A stretch of DNA of 64,000 nt from Clitopilus passeckerianus (lineage: Eukaryota > Basidiomycota > Agaricomycetes > Agaricales > Entolomataceae), in the NCBI GenBank assembly GCA_944990035.1, contig CALYLX010000104.1, forward strand, positions 103,974 to 167,973, in the 5' to 3' direction. Below are positions 33,832-47,078 of the stretch, piece by piece (positions within the stretch are counted from its first letter, which is position 1; each line of letters starts with the position of its first letter). The notes beneath the pieces were generated by a model that did no database searches, was not told the DNA's origin, and saw only the letters and a list, made by a program, of their open reading frames with translations. The translations under genes were made by a program, and so were the position numbers.

Positions 33832-36800
33832 ATGGCTGGTTTTCGGCGGCACAACGGGGACGACGACTCGACGGATGAGGAACATGACGATATTGATCCT
33901 GAGTTGCGGTTGAGGACGGTGCGGACGGCTGCATCAGCAACACAAGAGGGCTTCAGGATTGAGGAAAGGGCTGAAAGAAGGAAAACTCGGCACATAAGAA
34001 GAGGGTTCTTTCGAAGCAAGTCGTCGTTAAAGAGGCCAGCACGAGAAACTCCTCCGGAGCCCGGAAAGGTCAAGGAGATACCAGGGAAACGGAGGAATGT
34101 ATATGTCAATTGCCCCCCATCGGCAATGGAAGTCGACCAACATGGCGAGATTCTTGCTCGGTATGAGAGGAACAAAGTGCGGACAACCAGTAAGATTCTC
34201 TCCTTGATTTCTCTACCTTTACTTACGCCTTTCAGAATATACCTTAGTAACATTCATACCCAAGAATCTTTATGAACAATTTCGACGGTAGATGCCACCT
34301 GCCACTTGACCCTGGCTACTGCTAATCAGTCTTCTCCAGAGTCGCAAATTTATTCTTCTTGTCGCTGGTTATTCTCCAGCGTAAGGATTTCTGATTGTAA
34401 TTTTTTATGCGATATTGACACTAGTTCACCAGTTTTCCCCATATTCGGAGCAGCATCTGGAGTCATCTCCGTCCTTCCCCTCGCCTTCATCTTAACCGTC
34501 ACGGCCATTAAGGATGGTATAGAAGATTGGCGACGAGGTCAGCTCGATGAAGAAGTCAATACATCCGCTGTCACAAAGTTCGCTGGCGGATGGCGCAACG
34601 TCAACCAACCCAAAGACCCACGTAACATGGTCGAGAAGCTCTTGGGTCTCAATGCTCCTGGTAAGGTGACGAAGGGTGTCAGGAAGCTGAGGGACAGGGA
34701 GGCAGGTGCCGCGGGGATGGGAATGAGGGTGCTACTTAGCAAGGCAGGAGAGTCGAGAGCCAGCTTTGCAACGGCTCAGGAGGCGGGCAGCAGCAGCTTC
34801 AGCCTGGACGTACCCAGAGGTGCTGGAGGGAGGAGGCTAGAAGACATCCAGAGTGTGGATTCACACAGCTACCCACCACCTACCCTCGCTGAGATGTCCA
34901 ATGCTGCTCTTTCGGAAGCGACCATGGTCCATAGCCAACAGGACTCCGCGGACTGGAAGAACCCCATTGGCTCCCTTTCGCAATACCAGCCTTCCATTCA
35001 CTCACAGCATACCGGCAACCTTGGTGTTATCGACCTGGCTAAACGCACCGCTGGTATAGGGAGGTGGGAAAGGACGCTGTGGAAGAAGCTGGAGGTAGGA
35101 GACATTGTGTTGCTGAGGGACAACGAGCAGGTCCCTGCTGACATTGTTGTTCTCTCGACCTCGGACGCGGACGGGATGTGTTACGTCGAGACGAAGAACT
35201 TGGATGGCGAAACCAACCTGAAGCCTCGTCGGTCTGTCAAGGCGACCACTGCGCTCATGTCGGAGGAAGATATCGAGCGGTCTTCATTCTACCTCGATTC
35301 GGAGCCACCTCATCAGAATCTCTATCTGTACCATGGAGTTCTCCGCTACAAGGATCCAACGACTACAGAGCAGAAACAAGAGCCTGTCAGCATCAATGAA
35401 CTGTTACTCCGTGGGTGCGCCATCCGCAATACCACCTGGATCATTGGCCTCGTTGTCTTCACTGGTGCAGACACGAAGATCATGTTGAATGGGGGCGATA
35501 CCCCGTCGAAGAGGAGTAAAATCGAGAAGGAGACAAATTTCAACGTCTTGGTCAACTTCGGATTCTTGACGTTGATGTGTCTCATTGGGGCCATCCTCAA
35601 CGGATTGGAGGATGGGAAGACTGATACCAGCGCTGAGTTCTTTGAGAAAGGAGCTGACGCCTCGGATAGTCATATCATCAATGCAATCGTGACATTCGTG
35701 TAAGTTTTCTGGCGGCTTTCCTTCTTTCTCATTTGCTGATTCAAACTTCTCTCAGATCCTGTCTTATCGCATTCCAGAACATTGTCCCCATCTCCCTGTA
35801 CATCTCTATCGAAATTGTCAAGACCATCCAAGCCTACTTCATTTCTCAAGACATTGACATGTTTTATGCCCCTTACGACACGGCCTGCGTACCCAAGACC
35901 TGGAACATTTCCGATGATCTGGGCCAGATCGAGTACATCTTCTCCGACAAAACTGGTACTCTCACCCAAAATATCATGGAGTTCCAGAAGTGCTCAATAA
36001 ATGGCGTCGCGTATGGCGAAGGCATCACTGAGGCACAGCGAGGAGCCGCCACCCGCGAAGGCAAAGGAGACACCCTCAACCCAGCTGAGCTCAACGAGAA
36101 GCTTGCCACTCTCAAGCAACAGATGCTCGCAACAATGGACAGGGCGTTCAAGAACCGGTACCTTCAATCCGGGAAATTGACACTCATCTCGCCGAAGATC
36201 GCAGAGGACTTGACGGATCGTCAAGGAGAGCAACGCCAACATATTATTGCGTTCTTCCGTGCTCTAGCCCTGTGTCATAGCGTCCTCTCTGATAAACCTG
36301 ATCCACAAGGAGACCCCTACCTCCTGGACTACAAGGCCGAGTCGCCAGATGAAGCTGCGTTGGTTGCTGCTGCCAGGGACGCCGGTTTCCCATTCATAGG
36401 GAAGACGAAGGATGGGCTTGACATTGAAGTGATGGGCCAACCAGAGCACTACACGCCTCTGCGTATGCTCGAGTTCAACAGCACCAGGAAGCGAATGAGC
36501 GTCATCGTTCGAGCACCTGATGGGAGGTTGATACTCTATTGCAAAGGAGCCGACAGTGTCATCTACGCTCGACTATCCAAGGATCAGGACCCGGATATCA
36601 AGGAGAGGACGAGCAAGGATATGGAGATGTTTGCGAACAATGGATTGCGGACGCTGTGCATTGCCTACCGATATTTGGGGGAGCAGGAGTACATGACGTG
36701 GTCGAGGACTTATGAGGAGGCCATCAACTCGATTGAGGGCCGGGACGAGGCTATCGATAAGGCGAATGAGATGATCGAGCACTCGTTGCACATCCTGGGA

Positions 36801-39488
36801 GCTACTGCCCTGGAGGATAAATTGCAGGAGGGTGTCCCCGAGGCTATTGAGACCCTTCACCGAGCTGGCATCAAGCTGTGGATCCTGACCGGTACGTGGA
36901 CCTGCAACTACTCCATGCTTGCCGCATATCTCTAACCTCTCATCTTAGGTGACAAGCTTCAGACGGCTATCGAAATTGGTTACAGTTGCAACCTCTTGAA
37001 GAACAACATGGACGTCATGATCATCTCCGCTCCAACTATGGCCGAAACTCGAACGAAAATTGAAGCTGGTCTCAACAAGATAGCCTCGATTCTTGGTCCT
37101 CCCTCGTTCAGACCTCAAGACCGTGGTTTCATGCCTGGTGCCAAAGCTTCTTTCGCTGTTGTCATTGATGGAGATACCCTTCAACACGCGCTCTCTGACG
37201 AGCTGAAGGGCTTGTTCCTGAACCTCGGCACCCAATGCGAGACTGTCGTCTGTTGTCGTGTGTCTCCTGCTCAGAAGGCTTTGACCGTCAAACTAGTACG
37301 TACCATTTCTCCTCTTTCGAGTTCGTCCATTCTCACCAATCATCACAGGTCAAAGAAGGACGCAAAGCTATGACACTGTCCATTGGAGACGGTGCCAACG
37401 ACGTAGCCATGATTCAAGAGGCCAATATTGGATGTGGTCTTATTGGATTGGAGGGTTCCCAAGCCGCCATGTCCGCCGATTACGCCTTTGGTCAATTCCG
37501 ATTCCTCACGAAGCTCCTCATTGTCCACGGTCGCTGGTCATATCAGCGTGTCGCCGATATGCATAGTAATTTCTTCTACAAGAACGTCATCTGGACTTTC
37601 GCCCTCTTTTGGTATTTACCATTCAACTCGTGAGTCCATCTTTCTCTCCTATCATTCGAATTGGGGCTAATGAGATTTCTCCAAGTTTTGATGCCACCTA
37701 CCTGTACCAATATACCTTCATTCTGCTGTGCAATCTTGTATTCACATCACTACCCGTCATTGTCCTCGGAGGTATGCACCTATTTGTTTTGACTTCTGGC
37801 CTATGTTGACACGTCTTGTAGCATTTGATCAGGATATCAACGCCCAAGCAGCTCTGGCATTCCCTCAACTCTATGTTCGTGGTATTCGCGGTCTGGAATA
37901 TACCCGAACGAGATTCTGGCTGTATATGTTTGATGGCCTATACCAGTCTGCCGTGGTTTTCTTCTTCCCATACCTCATTTGGACACTTGGCCACCCTGTC
38001 TCGTGGACTGGAAAGGGATTGGATTCCTTGGCAGACTTCGGTACTACCGTTGCTGTTGCAGCGATCTTATCGGCGAACTCCTACGTCGGACTGAACACCA
38101 ACTAGTGAGTATTTCAGTGGCCCACCATTAAGGCTTAGACGCTGACATCCGGTACAGTTGGACAGTTATCACATGGATAGTTGTATTTGGTTCGACGATT
38201 GTCATGATGCTCTGGATCGTCATCTACTCCTTCTTCCCAACAAGTGACTTCAACGATGAAGTTATCGTCCTCTTTGGGAATGTCCAGTTCTGGGTAACGA
38301 TTATCTTCTGTTCGGCTGTCGCGCTCGGTAAGCTTTTGCACCCATGTTGTTGGAGCTTTCACTAATTTGCTTGTCCCCCGTAAAGCTCCGAGGTTCCTCG
38401 TGAAATTCTTCACCACGGTGTATTTCCCTCTCGACAAGAACATCGTCAGAGAGATGTGGGTTAAGGGAGACTTGAAAGATCAACTGGGAATCAAGCACAG
38501 GAGACAGCGAAAAGCGATGAAGCAGGAACTTGAGGCGCAACGACAAGAGACCTTGGAGGCGGTGCCAATGTTCACGCAGCAACATCTTCGGTCTCTGTCT
38601 GAGATCTCGGCCAACCAGGACTCATACGAGCTCACACGCACCTCAAGTCCCGGCATGGCTAACCTCCGGCCAACATACATACACACGCCACCCATGACTC
38701 AAGCTTCTGACGGTGCCATCCCGGAAACACAGTATGCGCAGTATGCGCCGCCGCAGGACAACAAGCTTGATGACGCAGACCATCTTTCACCTCCAAATTC
38801 TGGTCTCCGAATTGAGACCAACCCCTCACCGCAACCTTCTTACTATTCCGCTTCTGACCTGCCTCCACAATCACCCATGCCATCACCGACGTACAAGTAC
38901 TCCACCGGGGAGATCACGAAGACGCCGCCCAGTAGAAGCGCAAGCCTCAGGTCGAGAACCTCCCGCGCTGGTCCAAGTGCCTACCAGCAACAGCGTGTCC
39001 CAATGCCAATGCATTCCCCAACGTCGCCGACGTCGCAGCATTCCGTCAATGTGAATGTTGTTACACCTACGACTGCTGGAGGTGAACCTCTCAGTCCACA
39101 TGCCTTCGAGCTGCATGTCCGCCGACCGTCAGATGAGTACAGCAACAAGTCGAGGAACCCATATCATCAATACCAACAGCAGCAGCAGCAGTATGCTCAC
39201 GGCCAAGGGCACATTCAAGATCGGTCTGGGAGCTCTGCCTCATATCGATCAGCGGTTGACGAATTCTGGACAGCTGAAGATGGAGGATACGACAACCAAG
39301 GCCATGGACAGCATACGTCGGCGCAGAACCATGACAGGCAGCAACAGCAGTATCACGTGGGACAGCATGAACAGTACGCCAGGATGGGTTCGCCTACTCA
39401 CGGTGGTGATCATGGCGATCGGTCCCACAGCCGGGCGGATCGTGCTTCCTACGCGTCTAGTCAGTGGGACGGCGGTTATGCTTTGTAG
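33832..39488 (+). CDS. P4-type ATPase, phospholipid flippase of the Dnf1/Dnf2 type
   Basis: Flips phospholipids to the cytosolic leaflet of plasma and endosomal membranes, normally with a Cdc50/Lem3 partner. Order: charged cytosolic N-terminus, TKYTLVTFIPKNLYEQFRR, RVANLFFLSLVI (TM1), VTAIKDGIEDW, EVGDIVLLRDNEQVPADIVVL, the P4 actuator motif LDGETN, PISLYISIE (TM4), DKTGTLTQN (catalytic Asp), KAESPDEAALVAAARD, YCKGADSVIY, LTGDKLQTAIEIGYSC, GDGANDVAMIQEA, then TM5-10 (FFYKNVIWTFALFWY, FDATYLYQYTFI). About 1,600 residues. The C-terminal ~300 residues are Ser/Pro/Gln-rich with a Gln run near 39,175. Several short introns were placed by frame; for example, the one after LVILQ ends at ttcaccag. 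IMEFQKCSI and the C-terminal Arg-rich stretch favour Dnf over Drs2/Neo1. Confidence 0.93.
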
Positions 39489-40283
39489 ATCCCATCTTCT
39501 ATTTCTTTCTACTCACTCACCTGTGCTATCCCTCTTTTCGTCGTGTTGTCTTTCCATCTTAAGGCTTCCTCATTTCCCCGTTATCAGTGACTTATTATTC
39601 AGATGTGCATTTCTTTACAACCCTTGCCATAATACCCTTTTTGATTACTGGCAGCGAAGATAGTTTCCTTTTTAATCTAGTATATATCTCTATCTCGCCC
39701 TCGGTCGGACAACACGTACATGGCTATTTTTTCCTCATACTAACTGTCCAAAAGCATCGAATGACATTGAAATTGTGAATAGAGTGTACCATCGGGGATA
39801 CGGAAGACTCTTCCAATCAGCGCTCTGTGATTTAGAGTTTATCGGTATTCGGCTATAGTTATCCGACTTCTGGTTTCCCTTCAAAGACATTCAGTGGGAT
39901 TCAACGCCAAGAAAGGCCATGTTGTTGACAAGATACTGCGAAAAGAGTGGCGTTGCTCCAGGTTTCCCTATGGGTTTTAGCGGCAGGAGAATCAAAGTGG
40001 GCTCAAAGGTGAACCAGGCGGCACCGTACCCAATGGAGAGAAAGATTCTGGAAGCAGTGTCTGCTGATGCTTATTCGACCTCAATACAGGAGGACAAGAG
40101 TAACAAATTTGCCTCGTACGTCGGGTAAAGTCGGTTCGAGGCTTGAAGAGGCTTGTTTTGTTGAGTCAGAATACAAACTGTGGATTGATCGAATGTGTTG
40201 AGAAATTGCGGATAGCCTGAGCGCGTATACAGTTGTAACTCTGTACCTGGACCCCGCATAGCTCCTTGCCTCCGACACTCATC
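39489..40283. other. Intergenic region
   Basis: About 800 bases: the first part is T/C-rich 3' flank of the flippase, the rest is the promoter of the Zn2Cys6 gene. Nothing else recognised. Confidence 0.55.
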
Positions 40284-43200
40284 ATGCCTCCAATAACGAC
40301 TGCAGAATCTCAAGCTCAAGATCAACAACAGGGATCACCAGGTTCCGGCCCTTCAACGTCTTTTCTGAAAGAGAGAAGGTTCAAGCTGAGCAGGTACGTA
40401 GGATGGTCACAAGAGTCATATGTTTAGGGGTTTGACTCTTTCTGTTGTAGGGCCTGCGATCGTTGTCGGTCCGTATTTTTTTGCAGAATTTTTGCTTAAA
40501 AGCTGGTATTCAATGGCTGTCTCATCATCTAGGAGGAGAAGGATAAAATGCGACGAGGGTCACCCATGCCAAGCTTGCCTAACTGCAAACTCTGCATGCA
40601 CGTTTGAGGAGCCAGGGAAGAGGACGCATCCTCATAAATCCAAGTCAGTCACTTAGCTTGATCTATTCTCGACGATGGATGGAACAGCGAGCTCAACGGA
40701 TCTTTTGACGTCATGGTAGGCGAACTGCAACACTGGAGGACCGGATGCATCACCTTGAGACTCTCATCCAGGCGATTCCTCCCGCCGTTTTTGCAGCTGG
40801 AGGGATGGTTCCGCCTTCGAATCAATCGGGAAAGCAATCAGCTGGATCCGAGAACCCTACAAGTCCTATACAACCATTCGCATATCCCACCCAGTTCCCA
40901 TCGGGCGTACCCCCTCCATCACTTCATGTCTTTCCTCTCACCAACCCTTCAACACATTTCGGCTCTTTGGCAGATACCCCGAGACGTGGTTCGATTTCAG
41001 GGCTAGCGTCGCCGTTGGACGCTGGAGAAATGACGGTTGACGAGCTTGCAGAAGCGACTTCGCAGATGTCGCTATCGGCGTCATATCTCTACTTCGACGA
41101 TGAAGGCTACACGAGATGGCAAGGAGAAACATCAGGATTGCCGGTTTTGGATCTGCTGGTAGAACGCCATGCAGTACGACCCCCGAATAATGGTGAAGGT
41201 TCAAATCCACCTGGGGCGTACGGCCCCTCCCAACCCAATGGCGGTACCACTGCCAATGCTACCAACACCGAGTGGTTCCCTGATCGTGTTCCCCGACGCA
41301 CTTCGGTGAACCCACAAGCTTTATGGCGATTAATGACATCATATATAGTCCCCGAGCTTATGGACAGGCGAGTCTAATTTCGACAAGATATATTCCGATC
41401 TTGCTGCTGAACTGCGCTTCTCTTGGTATTCTTAGTCTGGTCCAATGTTACCTCTCTACCTCTTATTATATCCTTCCTTTCCTACATGTTCCATCTTTCT
41501 TGACCGTGAGTATGATTACTCCCGAATACTTTACCTCGGCTTACCTCCCGTGTTCGTCAGGATTATGGCAACCCCAATAAGTGGGGTGAGCCGGGGTTTG
41601 CGGCATTCATCGTCGCAATCTCATGCCTGGCGTCCAGACATGTCGACGACCCAAGAGTCCGAACAACCCCAGGCGACGGTATCACTGCTGGAACCCAATG
41701 GTTCGAACTCTTCGGGCGCCTTCGAACCCTTCCCATTGCCGATCGACCCACCCTCTACAATATCCAAGCCAACCTCATTGCAGCCGTGTACGCAGTGGGA
41801 TTGGGCAAAATCTCGAAAGCTGCATCGTTACTGGCGGAAGCAGTTACCATGTGTATCGATGCTGGTCTCCATCGCAGTGCGGATACGTATGACCTATTCG
41901 ATCCTATCGAGGATGAGGTCAGGAAACGTACCTTCTGGTGCGTCTACATCTGGGACAAGCAGATGTGTGCACACTTTGGAAGGCCGTCGATGATCCGGTT
42001 GAGGGATTGTGATGTTGGAGAGCCATTAGCGATTGACGACGAGTTTATCACTCGAGATGGCATTGGGACACCACCGGCCGGAACGGAATGCAGGTTGAGC
42101 GCGTTCATATGTTCTTTGAGGATCATGGTCGTGTTGGAGTCGGTTTTGAATGTGCCTCCTACCAGGAACACGGACTCGACCTCGGCATTCTTGACAAGGG
42201 CGGCGAACGTTCTGTCGGCATCGCGGAGGATGAAAGAGATGTGGGACGAAGAGGCGCTTTTGGATGAAATACACAGGAGCATTCCACCCTACTGGGCGCA
42301 CACACCAGAGACCTCGGCGAGCGAAGACACCATTCGACTCACGCAAGCCGAGAGATTACACTGTGCGGAGCATTTCGTTCGGCTCTTGATCTACCGACAT
42401 AGATTCTCCGAGCTTATGGCTGAGAGGACGAATGGAGGGTCTGAGGAGTTGCCTGGAGAGAAAGAGAAAGCCGCTTTGGTCGCTGCTCAAAATTCTGCCT
42501 TGCAAATTATTACGACGCATTTGCAAATTGCGAAGAAAGGGTTGATGACATACTGTACGTGCTGCTTCTTCCCCGAAGTTTTTCGCGTTTCGCGTTTTAC
42601 CTGCCCTGTACTATGTTCCCTAACATTTGACTGACGCGCTTTTTTCGCTCGTTTTAGATGGCGTACACGTGATTCACCAATTGACACAAGCTGGAAGAAC
42701 ACTTGTCGCGATTCTTCTCAGCTGCAAGATGGAGGACTTACAGCATTTGATACCCCCTGGCCTGGACGCACTTCGGTCTTGTGTTGGGTTGCTCCGTCGG
42801 TTCAGTGGTCGCTATGTCTGCGGCCTCAGGTCGGGAGATCTCATGGAAGAATTTTGTCGGCGTGAGTGCAACTCTAATCTATTGACCTTTGTCGACCCTA
42901 ATTGAATTACATCTTTGCTTGCTCTCTATCCGTACCCTTCGCCCTCGCACCTTTTGCGCTTCCGCTTGCAAACCACGCGACTTGCTCCTTCAATGACTTC
43001 GTCCGGGTTGCATTCAATTCTGTTATAGTAACCCAAATCCCTCTGGAGACAACTCGCCGGGAAGGCCAGCAAGCTGCGAACCGCCCACCTTGGATTCGTC
43101 CGGTCCGCAAAAAGGCACCCTCAATCGCAAGGTCCACCCACAGCACAGATTCCCCGTCACATCATAGCAGCCCGGAGAGTTTTTCTCCTTCGGAATTCTA

Positions 43201-43657
43201 TAATGAAGTGCCGAAGCAGCCTGCCGTAACTTTCCCCAATGCTCCAGTAAATGTACCGTCTTCCAATCAGGGACAGACTGGGAATGGTATCGGTGGCGTA
43301 TCAGTACCTGCGTCTTCGTCAACCTTCGGCCACGTTTCTAGGGCAAGCGAGGATCAACACCAGCAACAATCATCCACTCCGTTCGGCATGGCGTCGGGAT
43401 CGGGATTGGGGATGCAGGACCTGTTGAGGGACGACCCCCAGATGTACATGTCCCCGGCAGAGATGATGGCATTATTTGATGATACCGTGGATGTTCAACA
43501 GTTATTCGGTGGAGGATTCTTACCACCTGGACCTCTCCAGCAACAGTCGCCTGAACATGGACATCATATGACTGGGGCTAGCAATCGCACCAACGAGCCG
43601 TTTGATACCAGCCCAGGATTCCTCAAGCATGGTCATGGGCTGACGACCTCACCATAG
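40284..43657 (+). CDS. Zn(II)2Cys6 fungal transcription factor with Fungal_trans domain
   Basis: Nuclear DNA-binding regulator. From ATG 40284 the N-terminus joins over an intron to ACDRC, then over a second intron (gtccgt...tag) to [20 protein letters not shown] and SACTF. Together these give the full Cys-x2-Cys-x6-Cys-x5-Cys-x2-Cys-x6-Cys cluster. A further intron ending ggtag at about 40,722 joins KSK to [16 protein letters not shown], a dimerisation coiled coil. The Fungal_trans-type middle region contains [65 protein letters not shown]. The C-terminus is Pro/Gln/Ser-rich with acidic patches ([19 protein letters not shown]) that look like an activation domain. Roughly 950 residues. Target genes unknown. 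Confidence 0.9.
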
Positions 43658-44705
43658 CGATTGAGGGCGTCTCGGGTAGAAAACGTTGCGAAAATCCAGA
43701 GTTATCACCGGGTACAGTCCTGTGGGTTTCAACCTGGGATTGCTTGGTGTGGCATTTCGTCGATCTTTTTGTTATTTTTAACGTCGTTTTTAACAATGCT
43801 CTCATTCTGATTATTTATGTCTTTTTATGGACTATCATTCATCTAATCGCACTAAAATGTCTCGGCGTTTCTTTTCTACCACACTAATATATTTATGCCG
43901 AATCGAATAAATTGTATGTATGTACTCTTATTGTTCGTGTGCGCTTTGACAGGTGTGGGTCAGATGAACAAGAGGTAGCTATAGTTATCGTTTCTCTTTG
44001 GCTTGTCCGAACTCGCCAGGCTCAAATGTATGTGGTTGCAGGTGGAAATAGCAAGGCTGGACCATCCGTCGCCACGCATCGTGGCTTTCAATGGACATAT
44101 GGGTCTCACCGTCGCAATGCCTGCCGACGAGGAGGCCAAGCGGGACGATCAGGACGAGGCAATCTGCGAGCCGCGTGACCCGACCTTCCTAAAAGGGAAC
44201 GGCTGTCAAAACTTTGATCAGCCTCTTCCCCGTTTTCACTTTCGTTTGTTTTCCAGGTTTGTGTGCCCATGGTGAACACCTCATCGCGGATCCGGCTTGA
44301 TTTCATTTTCCAGGCGGATGGCCAACCTGGTTGCTAATGGTGGCCACTGTTCAGAGGGTGTTGGCCACTCTCGGACGGTTCTCAGGGCCCAATACAATGA
44401 GAGCTTGGCTTTTTCGGTGGCCAAAACTCCAGAAACGCTGGGAACACCTGTCAGGAATATTCCCGCTTTCTGTTAGGCGGGCAGGGCCACCAGGGCCGGA
44501 CCAGCGAAACAATAGTGACAATGCTAAAGCCCGATGGATCTCGAAATGATGCGTTCACCTGCCGACCCTAATCTGGCATTCTCTTTTGTCTCCAGTGATC
44601 CCATGAGACAAAAGGATTCATGGCCATTGCTCAAAGAGGCAGATACATATAGGCTCCCTTTGCGACGCTAATCTTGCATCCGCACCTCTCCCCCGACGCT
44701 CGAAG
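43658..44705. other. Intergenic region
   Basis: About 1 kb between convergent/tandem genes. Short frames only; no motif, RNA gene or mobile element seen. Confidence 0.55.
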
Positions 44706-46559
44706 ATGGTCCGCTATTCCCAACCTTCTCCCATTCAAACGTTGCCTGTAGAAATCCTCTCATACATCCTCTTGCTCACCACCCATTCTCCGCTCGACGA
44801 TAGTTCTTGCAGAGGGCAACCACGACCTTTGGGGCTTACCTCGGAAAGCGTAAAGATACCACTGCAGCTTGCAAGCATCAACCGACAATGGAGGAACGTT
44901 GCTCGCACAACACCTGGTCTTTGGACGAACATATGTGTTTCGCTAGATCTGCTGCAAGAAACAGCGGTCGAGGAAGACGCGAGCTGCTGCATCCTCAACA
45001 TCAAGCCCCTCCAAAACTACCTAAATCTTTCTCGAAACTATCCCCTCAGCATCCTTATTGACGCTCGAGACCCAGATTGGGATTTCACGGAACCAGAGTG
45101 AGTACTTCCATTTCCTCTCATGCATCACTCTGACTCACCGCCTTCCAGGAGTCCGTTCCATGGCGAAGACTGTGACATCTATATTCCCCCCTTTTCGCCT
45201 GACCACATGAAATCAGCCATCAGCTGTCTGCTTCCTCACCTCCATAGATGGCGGTCTCTCGACATACTGACAGACACATGGGCCCCTATGTTTCTGGCTC
45301 TGAACCAAATTCAGCCCTTCATCACCGCATTCGGTGCACCTTCTTTGGAATCCTTGAGCCTCATGCGATGCAACGACTTCATAAGCTATTCCCCCACCTT
45401 CCAACCTCCGCAAATGAAGGAACCGGCGTTCTTCAATCTCGCTGGGCACCATCCTTCCCGTTCCTTCAACCTTCTCCCTCGTCTGCGAAAATTGACCCTG
45501 CGTGGCGTCCACGTTGACTGGTCCTCCCTCACGCAAATATTCGCATCCAACCCTACTCCAACCCTGCAAACCCTCGAGCTTGGTTCACATTCACTAGATG
45601 TTCGCCCCACCTTTACTGAATTCCATCAATTAATGGAGTCTGTCCCTGCTCTCGCCAGCCTCACAGTTAATGGCTCCGGCCCTGCGATACCCGAGGAAGT
45701 CGACCGCGTGGATTTGCGATTAGAGATCGAAGGGTTCAGACCCGTTCCACTTCCAGCTCTACTGGATCTGACCCTTGGCTACCGTACCGCATACGAGAGC
45801 CAAGTCGTTCTTGAAATGCTTGAAGCACCTTGTGTTCGCCAACTCTCGCTAGAAGATGCCGCCCATCCCGGAGAACCCGATCCCATTGACGCCAGCTCCC
45901 TCCTCGAATACGTCGCCTCACAGAAGCTCTCAACGCCCCAGAACCAGACTCGTACAGGTACCAAACGTGTTCGTCAACCATGCGCTGGACAGTGTTCTCA
46001 AGAGAAGGATACCAATGCCTCCAACGCCGCATTCCCTCATCTAGAGAGTGTGACGCTTAAGGGTGTTCGGTGCTGTCCTATCCAACTCCAAGTCTTCTTG
46101 GAAGCACTCTCAGACCTTCAGCGTCTCGAACTCGACCATATGTCTGTCGACGACGTCAAGGCGCTCCTACCACACCCGGAAGACATCTCGACTTGCCCAT
46201 GCCCTCATCTTCAAGTGCTGAGCATTCGTGGGTGTGAAGCATTACCCGATCATGACTTCATCCGGCGAGTTGGGATATTGACACAGGAGAGAGCAGAAAA
46301 GGGCGGTTGCGGCTTGAAAGAGATCGACATTCACGTCGATGCTCTTGACGGAGAGGAAGCCTCTGAGGCCGTTATCGACGTCTCAAGGGCTGGGACGACC
46401 TTGAAAATTGTGAGGGAGGCATCAGTGCCCCTCGAGCTTGAGGAGGGTGATCTTGACGATTATTTCGATTCTCTACCAGACCCATATCGGCCTGGTGGTG
46501 AATTCAACGACCCCATCTTCGATGCTTACATTGCTAGTCGGGCAATTACTGCTTATTGA
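44706..46559 (+). CDS. F-box/LRR-like protein
   Basis: Exons 44706-45097 and 45149-46559 join in frame to 600 residues. The N-terminal F-box reads IQTLPVEILSYILLLTT followed, after a short acidic loop, by LQLASINRQWRNVARTTPGLWTNI, the standard Leu-Pro-x-Glu-Ile-Leu and Trp-x-x-x-Ala-x-x-x-Pro-x-Leu-Trp pattern. The remainder is a series of leucine-rich units (LESLSLMRCND, LRKLTLRGVHVDW, LQTLELGSHSL, LQRLELDHMSV, LQVLSIRGCEALPD). The C-terminus is acidic. Likely an SCF substrate adaptor. It is not a close paralogue of the two F-box genes at 20.5 and 48.9 kb. Substrate unknown; gene intact. Confidence 0.88.
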
Positions 46560-47078
46560 TTCGTTCTTTCATTAGAGCTGACTATTCAGCCCTTCGATTT
46601 CGCCATTTGACTTCTGCACATACCTTCGACCTTTTACCTTTCCCCTATCATTATTCCCTTTCGCTTTTCCTTTTCTGAACTTTTGCCCTGTGTTCTCTTT
46701 CTATCATTCATACACACATCATTACTTGCACTCAATCTGATGTACAGTAGCAATCCAGCAATGAACACTTCGATCAAGATTTTCTCGATGACGAATTTGG
46801 AAATGCCTTTGTTCTTCTTTGAGACGATTCTCGGTTTCCATCCAATTCTGCCAGGACCGCGCGCCTAAGATAACCCTCAGGACCTTACTGAGGTCTTCGT
46901 TCTCACAGCTACTCCTGGGAAAACCCGACGAGACAGATTGGGGGACTCTTTAGATGATGGTACGTTTATAGCATTTGCATACCGCTGAATCAAGGCTAGT
47001 GGGGCGAATCATACACCAAAGAATACATATCCTAGTACAGATGGGCCATTCACGGGCCGAGGGTCTTTATGGACGATT
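46560..47078. other. Intergenic region between convergent genes
   Basis: Pyrimidine-rich 3' flanks of the F-box/LRR gene and the aldo-keto reductase. No gene seen. Confidence 0.55.

Noticed and set aside
38659..39663. Alternate-frame ORFs (up to 202 codons) at the flippase C-terminus
   Set aside because: Overlap the Ser/Pro/Gln-rich tail of the P4-ATPase in another frame.
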